From positions 1 to 5,202 of the forward strand of contig CALKHY010000004.1 in assembly GCA_937988795.1 (NCBI GenBank): 5,202 nucleotides of DNA, written 5' to 3'. The notes beneath the pieces were generated by a model. It had not been told where the DNA came from. It worked only from the letters and a program-made list of their open reading frames with translations, and did not search any database. This DNA comes from an uncultured Candidatus Saccharibacteria bacterium (GTDB lineage: Bacteria > Patescibacteriota > Saccharimonadia > Saccharimonadales > UBA4665). Shown here in pieces: positions 1-4,723 of this stretch. A program made the translations under genes and the position numbers. Position 1 is the stretch's first letter; the number at the start of each line of letters is the position of its first letter.

Positions 1-191
1 CGCTTCGTGTAGCCGGTTACGATGATCACGTCGGTCACGCCGGCAGCCACCAACTGCTCCACGATGATCTGGATAACCGGCTTGTCAACGATCGGCAGCA
101 TTTCTTTAGGCATAGCCTTGGTCTGCGGCAAAAAACGCGTGCCAAATCCTGCGGCGGCGATTATCGCCTTGGTTGGTCTTTTGTACTTCAC
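1..191 (-). CDS. galU: UTP-glucose-1-phosphate uridylyltransferase, N-terminal part (3' end outside window)
   Basis: Only the first 63 codons lie in the window. The translation shows the nucleotidyltransferase P-loop-like motif [15 protein letters not shown] at residues 12-26, then [14 protein letters not shown] and a segment ending [13 protein letters not shown]. The combination of GxGTRxLPxTKAxPKEMLPxxDKPxIQ is the GalU signature and separates it from the RmlA/GlmU-type enzymes. GalU makes UDP-glucose from UTP and glucose-1-phosphate in the cytoplasm, feeding cell-surface glycan and glycolipid synthesis. The start is GTG at 191-189. It is supported by a strong AGGAGGGAG Shine-Dalgarno seven bases upstream and by homology beginning at once ([14 protein letters not shown]). 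The start overlaps the TAG stop of the Nudix gene by one base (TAGTG), so the two are probably cotranscribed and translationally coupled. A related thymidylyltransferase cannot be fully excluded without the C-terminal part. Confidence 0.9.
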   Translation of the reverse strand, partial: MKYKRPTKAIIAAAGFGTRFLPQTKAMPKEMLPIVDKPVIQIIVEQLVAAGVTDVIIVTGYTK

Positions 192-757
192 TACGCTCCC
201 TCCTTTTTTAACTCCATCAGGCGGTCATAAGCCATTAATACGGCGCGCGGGTCTGACATGCGGTTGCCCTTGGCGTTTTGGATAAGCTCGTCAATCGGGA
301 TGAGCCGCACCTCTGCCCCTTGGTCCGACTCTTCGGCATCGAGATGGTCGCCACTGCGGGACAGCACACAGCCAGTGGCCAGATAATAATGCGCGACCGT
401 ATTGTTGTACGCATCCCACTGGCTTTCGCCCAGATACTCGATAGCGTCTGGTACGTAGCCCGTTTCTTCTTTGAGTTCGCGTATTGCGGCCGCTTGGAAT
501 TCTTCGTCATCTTTGAGGCCGCCGCCGGGAAGTTCAAACAACCACTGGTCGTAGCCGGCCCGGAACTGGTACGTCACCACAACCTTTTTGTCGGGCGTCA
601 CCGCGATGACCGCACTCGTCTTGCTGCCCTCGCGGCCGAACGTCGTAAATTCGTGCTCCCTGCCGTCCTCGGTGCGGTAGCGCTTAATCACCACTTGGCG
701 CTTAAACCGTATACCTACCTCTTGGATAATCGTCTTGGTTCTTGTGAACTGCTTCAT
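191..757 (-). CDS. Nudix hydrolase, ADP-ribose pyrophosphatase-like
   Basis: The protein has 188 residues. It contains a complete Nudix box (Gx5Ex7REUxEExGU) with G79, E85, R93, E94, E97, E98, G100 and Y101, so the Mg-binding glutamates are intact. The segment LFELPGGG just before the box and an upstream strand [14 protein letters not shown] resemble the ADP-ribose/nucleotide-sugar pyrophosphatase branch, which cleaves ADP-ribose or similar nucleoside diphosphate sugars. The substrate is inferred, since Nudix specificity cannot be read from the box. The ATG at 757-755 follows GGAGG by four bases. The gene starts 17 bases after the gatB stop and ends overlapping galU by one base, so it reads as an operon member. 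Its link to galU could reflect nucleotide-sugar housekeeping. No truncation or missing catalytic residue is visible. Confidence 0.9.
   Translation of the reverse strand: MKQFTRTKTIIQEVGIRFKRQVVIKRYRTEDGREHEFTTFGREGSKTSAVIAVTPDKKVVVTYQFRAGYDQWLFELPGGGLKDDEEFQAAAIRELKEETGYVPDAIEYLGESQWDAYNNTVAHYYLATGCVLSRSGDHLDAEESDQGAEVRLIPIDELIQNAKGNRMSDPRAVLMAYDRLMELKKEGA
199..203 (-). promoter_or_regulatory. Shine-Dalgarno of galU (fixes the GTG start)
   Basis: GGAGG on the minus strand, seven bases before the GTG codon at 191-189 and inside the last codons of the Nudix gene. It supports the non-ATG start of galU, because the next in-frame ATG lies within the conserved nucleotide-binding region. Confidence 0.75.
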
Positions 758-774
758 GTACCCTCCGGCAGCCG

Positions 775-2265
775 TTACAGTTCGAGCTGCTTCCTGATGA
801 GCTCCTGTGCGAGGGATGGATTGGCGCGGCCCTGGGTTTCTTTCATGATCTGACCGACGAGGAAGCCGATAGCTTTCATTTCGCCCTTCTTGATGTCCTC
901 GACAGCCTTGGGGTTGGCTTCGATAACTTTGGCGACAATCTTGGCGATTTCGCCTTCGTCGGACTGCTGGATGAGGTTGAGCTTTTGCGCCAGCTCTTCG
1001 ACTTCCTTGGCACTAACCTGCTGTGAAAGTTCCGTGAAAATATGTGCGAGCAAGGTTTTGGCGCCCGTTGAACTGAGCTTGCCGGATTTCTGCAGGTCGT
1101 ACACCGCGCGGTAGATGTGTAACCGGCCCTGGTTTGTCAGCTCGCCGTTGACCTTTGCGTTCTCGTCTCGGCGAAGCGGGATTTCAAAGTTGACGAAGAA
1201 GTTGGCGAGCGCTTTGGCGAACTCTTTGTCGCTGATTACTTCTTCGACGAGCGCCAGATAGGACACTTCGGGATCGTCCAGGTCGGCCTCTAGCAGCAAC
1301 TCCATGGATGGCTTCTCGATACCCAGACTGCTTAAACGTTCGCGCCATTCGGCAGGCATGACAGGCATTTCCTGGCGTACGACATCGATCATCTCGTCGG
1401 TCAGTTCGACTGGCGGGATGTCCGGATCGGGCATGTAGCGGTAATCTTCGGCATTCTCTTTGGTGCGCTGGGTGAAGGTGCGCTGCTTGGCGTCGTCCCA
1501 GCCGCGGGTTTCCTGTACGACCTGCTCACCGCGCTCAAGTAGTTCGATCTGGCGGTTGATTTCGTACTCCACGGCCTTTTCAACGGCGCGGAAGGAGTTG
1601 ATGTTCTTGATCTCGGCACGAACGCCGTATTTGTCGGTTTTGCTGACAGAGACGTTGACGTCAAAACGCATGTTGCCGTAGTAGAGATCACAGTCAGACA
1701 CGTCGGCGTAGCGCATGCGCAGGTAAAGCTCGCGGGCGTAGGCTTTTGCCTCGGCCGGCGAGTGGATATCTGGCTCAGAAACAATCTCGAGCAGCGGCGT
1801 GCCGGCGCGGTTGAAGTCGACCAGGCTGTAATCTTTGCCCTCCGGGTGCATACTCTTGCCGGCGTCAGCCTCCAGCTGGGCGCGGTTGATGCGGACGGTA
1901 ACGGTACGGCCGTCGACTTCAAAAGTCACACTGCCGCCCTTGATGATCGGCTCGGCCAGCTGCGAAATCTGGTAGCCCATCGGCAAGTCTGGGTAGAAAT
2001 AGTGCTTGCGCTCAAAGTAGCTGAACTTTTGCGGTACGGTGTCGAGCGCGAACGCAGCGCGCATTGCCAGGTGCAATGCCTCTTTGTTAAGCACTGGTAG
2101 CGCGCCCGGCAGACCAAAGCTGAGCGGACCGATAAGCGTATTCGGCTCGGCCTCGCGCGCATCGTTGCCTACTGCCTCAAACAGCTTAGTGGCTGTCTTG
2201 AGCTGCACGTGCGTCTCGATGCCAATCGTGGCGGTATACTGCTTGCGTACGTCGTCTGAAATCAT
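775..2265 (-). CDS. gatB: Aspartyl/glutamyl-tRNA amidotransferase subunit B
   Basis: GatB is 496 residues, a normal length. It is the kinase/tRNA-binding subunit of GatCAB: it phosphorylates Glu-tRNA(Gln) or Asp-tRNA(Asn) and then amidates it with ammonia delivered from GatA. Visible family blocks are IGIETHVQL (14-22), GLPGALPVLN (51-60), HYFYPDLPMGYQISQ (88-102), LEADAGKSMH (131-140), the signature LVDFNRAGTPLLEIVSEPD (148-166), AEIKNINSFR (217-226), QETRGWD (251-257) and DYRYMPDPDIPP (274-285). A helical YqeY-like tail runs from about 350 to 496, with FLVGQIMKETQGRANP at 468-483. The zinc-type cysteines found near residue 40 in some GatB proteins are absent, as in the Staphylococcus type. 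I chose the ATG at 2265-2263 because GGAGG sits five bases upstream and homology starts there. An in-frame ATG at 2346 would only add repeat-encoded residues. TAA stop. Confidence 0.97.
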   Translation of the reverse strand: MISDDVRKQYTATIGIETHVQLKTATKLFEAVGNDAREAEPNTLIGPLSFGLPGALPVLNKEALHLAMRAAFALDTVPQKFSYFERKHYFYPDLPMGYQISQLAEPIIKGGSVTFEVDGRTVTVRINRAQLEADAGKSMHPEGKDYSLVDFNRAGTPLLEIVSEPDIHSPAEAKAYARELYLRMRYADVSDCDLYYGNMRFDVNVSVSKTDKYGVRAEIKNINSFRAVEKAVEYEINRQIELLERGEQVVQETRGWDDAKQRTFTQRTKENAEDYRYMPDPDIPPVELTDEMIDVVRQEMPVMPAEWRERLSSLGIEKPSMELLLEADLDDPEVSYLALVEEVISDKEFAKALANFFVNFEIPLRRDENAKVNGELTNQGRLHIYRAVYDLQKSGKLSSTGAKTLLAHIFTELSQQVSAKEVEELAQKLNLIQQSDEGEIAKIVAKVIEANPKAVEDIKKGEMKAIGFLVGQIMKETQGRANPSLAQELIRKQLEL

Positions 2266-2270
2266 AAAGG

Positions 2271-2275
2271 CCTCC
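2271..2275 (-). promoter_or_regulatory. Shine-Dalgarno of gatB (decides the start)
   Basis: GGAGG on the minus strand, five bases before the ATG at 2265-2263. It rules out the longer reading from 2346, which has no such site and would be translated from the heptamer repeat. The neighbouring repeat array reaches to within one base of this site: a degenerate unit CAAAGCA occupies 2277-2283. Confidence 0.8.
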
Positions 2276-2276
2276 G

Positions 2277-2425
2277 CAAAGCACCAAATACCAAGCACCA
2301 AATACCAAATAATTCCGAATGTCCAAAATTCCAAGACTCTAAACACAACCTATTGCTGCCTGTTTTGGACATTAGGTCATTAGCACTTTGGTGCTTATTT
2401 GGAATTTGGAATTTGGTGCTTGGTG
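2277..2425. repeat. Intergenic inverted repeat built of CCAARYW heptamers
   Basis: The left arm has four tandem 7-bp units starting at 2284, 2291, 2298 and 2305 (CCAAATA three times, CCAAGCA once), plus a degenerate fifth unit at 2277. The right arm, 2396-2423, carries four units in the opposite orientation (TATTTGG, AATTTGG twice, TGCTTGG). All eight main units fit CCAARYW. Nested inside is a perfect 11-bp inverted repeat, AATGTCCAAAA at 2318-2328 against TTTTGGACATT at 2363-2373, with a 34-base loop. There is also a small hairpin, AGCAC at 2382-2386 with GTGCT at 2391-2395, and a near-duplicate octamer, GACATTAG/GTCATTAG, at 2368-2383. The element fills the gap between the small membrane protein gene and gatB. 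It has no coding capacity and no U-tract, so it is not a classic terminator. It is probably a dispersed palindromic element, and in mRNA it would form a long imperfect hairpin upstream of gatB. Confidence 0.85.
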
Positions 2426-2428
2426 TTT

Positions 2429-2842
2429 TCATTTCTTCAGCGCTCCCAAGTCTTTCAACGCCTGGCGGAGGGCGATCAGCGCCTCTTTCAGGTCCTTTTC
2501 AGTCAGTTTAAAGTCCGGGTTGCTTTCGACCTCGCGGCGAAGCTTGTGCGCAAACCAGACCCGTTCGTGGTCAGTAAACCGCTTCTGAGCCTTCACTAAC
2601 CGCTCGCCCATGCTCGCACCGCGATAACGGTTCTTCTTGAGCGCAATGTCCACCAAGTTGTCGGCCTGCATGAGTGCCACATCCCAACGATCCTTGTTTC
2701 GCAGGAGCTTTTGCAACTCTTTCCATTCGTTCGTAAAGTACTCTTGGTTGAGCTTTGGCGGCACTTTCCACCGCCAAATCAGATATCCGGCCCCGCCCAC
2801 AAAGGCCAAAACCACCACTGCCAGTGTGATCCAGCCTATCAT
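2429..2842 (-). CDS. Small membrane-anchored protein of unknown function, in the gat operon
   Basis: The protein has 137 residues. Residues 3-23 form one hydrophobic segment (WITLAVVVLAFVGGAGYLIW) followed by basic residues (R24, K26, K30), which predicts an N-out single-pass anchor with the rest in the cytoplasm. Residues 35-137 look all-helical: EWKELQKLL, then DRWDVALMQADNLVDIALKK (51-70), YRGASMGERL (73-82), WFAHKLRRE (96-104) and a C-terminal helix ending QALKDLGALKK. I recognise this arrangement as a recurrent hypothetical family in Patescibacteria, but I know no established function. The AHKLR segment sits where relatives, as I recall them, carry a HEPN-like RNxxxH. Here the histidine position is serine (S107), so nuclease activity is unlikely if that comparison holds. 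The ATG overlaps the gatA stop by four bases (ATGA), and AGAGGAG lies about eight bases upstream. TGA stop. Coupling to gatA suggests coexpression, not necessarily a role in transamidation. Confidence 0.85.
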   Translation of the reverse strand: MIGWITLAVVVLAFVGGAGYLIWRWKVPPKLNQEYFTNEWKELQKLLRNKDRWDVALMQADNLVDIALKKNRYRGASMGERLVKAQKRFTDHERVWFAHKLRREVESNPDFKLTEKDLKEALIALRQALKDLGALKK

Positions 2843-4263
2843 GCGAGAATCTCCTCTGCTGCTTTAGCTATACCTAATAATTCACGGTCTTTCCGCTGCG
2901 GCGCCATGATCTGCAAGCCTACCGGCAATCCGTCGCTCAAGCCTGCAGGTACACTGATTGAAGGCACGCCAACCAGGTTGGCGGCAACGGTCATGATGTC
3001 CACCAGATACATCTTGAGCGGGTCGTTGTCGTTTTCGCCAATCTTGAATGCCGGTGTTGGTGCGACCGGGCCGATCAGGAAATCGACCTGCTTAAATACT
3101 TCGTTAAACTCGTTGATCAGCTTTGTGCGGACGATCTGCGCCTTGCGGTAGTATGCGTCATAATAGCCACTCGAGAGTACATACGTGCCGATCATGATAC
3201 GGCGCTTGGCCTCCTTACCGAAGCCGTTGCCGCGCGACTTCATGTAACTTTCATCCAGGTCTTTGGCGTCCTGGTAGCTAAACGGGTAACGCTGGCCGTC
3301 GTGGCGGCTTAAGTTGCTACTCACCTCTGCCGGTACGATGATGTAGTACACGGCAAGGGCAAGCTTGATCGACGGCAGGCTGACTTCCTGCACGTCAGCG
3401 CCGGCAGCTTTGAGCTTAGCGGCTGCTTCTTCAATCCTGGCTTTCACGCCCGGATCCAATCCGTCGCTCATATACTCTTTGATGATGCCGACCTTCTTGC
3501 CCTTTACGTCCGCAGGCAGGTCCAGGTATCCCTCGGGCTGTCGCTCGATGGTGGTGCCGTCGAACGGGTCGCGGCCAGCCATAACATCAATAACAGCTGC
3601 CGCGTCTTCAACCGTGCGAGCGAAGGTGCCCACCGTGTCGGTACTGCTAGCCATGGCCACGATGCCGTAGCGTGACATCAGGCCGTAGGTCGGCTTGTAG
3701 CCGATACAACCAACATAGCTAGCCGGCTGACGGGTGGAGCCACCGGTGTCGGTGCCGAGTGCGAACGGCGCCATGTCGAGCACAACAGCTGCCGCCGAAC
3801 CACCGGATGAGCCGCCGGCCACGCGCTCTTTGTCGTGCGGGTTTTTGGTTACAAAGAAATCGCTGTTTTCGGTGCTGGCGCCGTGGGCAAAGGCGTCCAG
3901 GTTGGCCTTGGCCACGCAAATCGCACCCTCGGCCTCCAGCCGCTCAACCACCGTCGCTTGGTACGGCGCGACAAAGCCTTTCAGCATATTGCTGGCCGCA
4001 GTTGTCTCGGCCCCGAACACCAGGTAATTATCCTTGGCAATAAACGGCACGCCAGCAAGCTTGCCGGGATTCTGACCATTCTTGACCGCCTCGTCTATGG
4101 CCTTGGCTCGCTCGCGGGCGCGCTCGGCGGTCGTGGCAATAATCGCGCCGTACTCTTGCTTTTCTTCAATCGTCTTGAGGGCACGCTCTACAAGCTCGCT
4201 GGCCGTTACCCGACCCAGACGTACATCTTCGGCAATTTGAGCAATTGGCTTCCACTGACTCAT
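2839..4263 (-). CDS. gatA: Aspartyl/glutamyl-tRNA amidotransferase subunit A
   Basis: GatA is 474 residues and belongs to the amidase signature family. It releases ammonia from glutamine for GatB to use on misacylated Glu-tRNA(Gln) or Asp-tRNA(Asn). The Ser-cisSer-Lys triad is complete: K77 in GVPFIAKDN, S152 in GGSSGGS (150-156) and the nucleophile S176 in TDTGGS. The spacing between them (75 and 24 residues) equals that of Staphylococcus aureus GatA (K79, S154, S178). Other family blocks are RQPASYVGCIGYKPTYG (178-194), SRYGIVAMASSTDTVG (197-212) and, near the C-terminus, LVGVPSISVPAG (430-441) followed by GLPVGLQIMAP. The ATG at 4263-4261 has GGAGG six bases upstream and begins at SQWKPIAQIAEDV. 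The frame is open to an ATG at 4323 but only through repeat sequence. The TGA stop overlaps the next gene by ATGA. Confidence 0.97.
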   Translation of the reverse strand: MSQWKPIAQIAEDVRLGRVTASELVERALKTIEEKQEYGAIIATTAERARERAKAIDEAVKNGQNPGKLAGVPFIAKDNYLVFGAETTAASNMLKGFVAPYQATVVERLEAEGAICVAKANLDAFAHGASTENSDFFVTKNPHDKERVAGGSSGGSAAAVVLDMAPFALGTDTGGSTRQPASYVGCIGYKPTYGLMSRYGIVAMASSTDTVGTFARTVEDAAAVIDVMAGRDPFDGTTIERQPEGYLDLPADVKGKKVGIIKEYMSDGLDPGVKARIEEAAAKLKAAGADVQEVSLPSIKLALAVYYIIVPAEVSSNLSRHDGQRYPFSYQDAKDLDESYMKSRGNGFGKEAKRRIMIGTYVLSSGYYDAYYRKAQIVRTKLINEFNEVFKQVDFLIGPVAPTPAFKIGENDNDPLKMYLVDIMTVAANLVGVPSISVPAGLSDGLPVGLQIMAPQRKDRELLGIAKAAEEILA

Positions 4264-4269
4264 ATCCGA

Positions 4270-4274
4270 CCTCC
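4270..4274 (-). promoter_or_regulatory. Shine-Dalgarno of gatA (decides the start)
   Basis: GGAGG on the minus strand, six bases before the ATG at 4263-4261. It supports this start over the in-frame ATG at 4323, which would add 20 residues encoded by the repeat arms. Confidence 0.8.
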
Positions 4275-4283
4275 GGCCGTATT

Positions 4284-4374
4284 CGATATACGAGACACGA
4301 CATACGATATACGAACTCGACACATCACGCCGCCAAGCGACGCTCGTGTCTCGTGTATCGTATTTCGTGTATCG
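4284..4374. repeat. Intergenic inverted repeat built of CGANAYA heptamers
   Basis: The left arm has four uninterrupted 7-bp units starting at 4284, 4291, 4298 and 4305 (CGATATA, CGAGACA, CGACATA, CGATATA), closed by CGA at 4312-4314. The right arm, 4344-4374, is four units in the opposite orientation closed by TCG. Read on the minus strand these are CGATACA, CGAAATA, CGATACA and CGAGACA. All eight units fit CGANAYA without exception. The arms are separated by 29 bases that include an inner 5-bp pairing (GACAC at 4319-4323, GTGTC at 4346-4350). The sequence just beyond the right arm, TCGAGCCTGTCGAA at 4372-4385, resembles a palindromic motif seen in many environmental genomes. The element fills most of the gatC-gatA gap. 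It codes for nothing, has no U-tract, and would fold into an imperfect hairpin in the gat mRNA just upstream of the gatA Shine-Dalgarno. Confidence 0.85.
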
Positions 4375-4390
4375 AGCCTGTCGAACCCTC

Positions 4391-4684
4391 TCATCCGATC
4401 ATCCTCTTTACTTTCAGTAGACGACCTTCGGTGTTGGGTGCGATGCCCAGGAGATCGTCCGGCGTGACGCCATAATCCACGATGACGTCGTCACGCATCA
4501 CGTTCTTTAGGCCGGTCACCTGGCTCGTGGGCTCCAGGCCGTCCACGTCGGCGTTCTGGAGCTGTTCGACGTACTTTAAGATTTCGCTGAGTTCTTTACG
4601 AAATTTTTCGACTTCTTCGTCGGTGAGTGTTAGCCGGGCAAGCCGAGCCAACTTCAATACATCATCGCGCGATAGATCTGCCAT
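4391..4684 (-). CDS. gatC: Aspartyl/glutamyl-tRNA amidotransferase subunit C
   Basis: GatC is 97 residues, the usual size for the small subunit that wraps around GatA and stabilises its contact with GatB. The sequence follows the family pattern: an N-terminal helix LSRDDVLKLARLARLTLTDE (4-23), a second helix EEVEKFRKELSEILKYVEQL (23-42), then DVDGLEPTSQV (46-56), the conserved MRDD (63-66) and a C-terminal APNTEGRLLKVKRMI (82-96) in place of the usual AP...FxVPRVI. The ATG at 4684-4682 is where homology begins. A longer reading from 4831 would run through the promoter and the antisense-frame end of the metalloprotease gene. Unlike every other complete gene here it has no Shine-Dalgarno, and a promoter lies close upstream, which fits a leaderless mRNA. 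TGA stop. It is followed by a heptamer repeat and then gatA. Confidence 0.95.
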   Translation of the reverse strand: MADLSRDDVLKLARLARLTLTDEEVEKFRKELSEILKYVEQLQNADVDGLEPTSQVTGLKNVMRDDVIVDYGVTPDDLLGIAPNTEGRLLKVKRMIG

Positions 4685-4693
4685 ATTTTTTAC

Positions 4694-4723
4694 ACTATAC
4701 CAGAGGTAACTACAGTACGGCAA
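4694..4723 (-). promoter_or_regulatory. Probable gatC promoter giving a leaderless transcript
   Basis: On the minus strand there is a -10 box TATAGT (4699-4694) preceded by an extended-minus-ten TGG, and a -35-like TTGCCG (4723-4718) with an 18-base spacer. Counting from the -10 box puts the transcription start near 4687, about three bases before the gatC ATG. The -35 box lies inside the last codons of the metalloprotease gene. The -10 match is good and the -35 match is four of six. The start position is inferred from spacing only. Confidence 0.6.

Noticed and set aside
278..853. 191-codon open frame on the plus strand
   Set aside because: It lies opposite the Nudix gene and the end of gatB, which have clear family motifs. 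The plus-strand translation shows no recognisable domain.
2266..2346. N-terminal extension of GatB by 27 residues from an ATG at 2346
   Set aside because: The added residues are encoded by the heptamer repeat, there is no Shine-Dalgarno at 2346, and GGAGG plus family homology point to 2265.
2277..2425. Intrinsic terminator between the small membrane protein gene and gatB
   Set aside because: The stem is A/T-rich and imperfect and is not followed by a U-tract on the minus strand. The downstream genes continue in the same direction with close spacing.
4264..4323. N-terminal extension of GatA by 20 residues from an ATG at 4323
   Set aside because: The extension is repeat sequence, and a GGAGG six bases before 4263 supports the shorter start.
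4284..4374. CRISPR array or tandem operator array
   Set aside because: Units are 7 bp with no spacers and the arms are inverted, so it is not CRISPR. No regulator gene is visible to support an operator reading.
4372..4385. Separate insertion-sequence end at TCGAGCCTGTCGAA
   Set aside because: There is no transposase, no matching terminal repeat and no target duplication in the window. It is treated as the edge of the heptamer element.
3835..4467. 210-codon open frame on the plus strand
   Set aside because: It is antisense to gatA, the repeat and gatC, and is open because of the codon composition of gatA. It has no motif or ribosome-binding site support.
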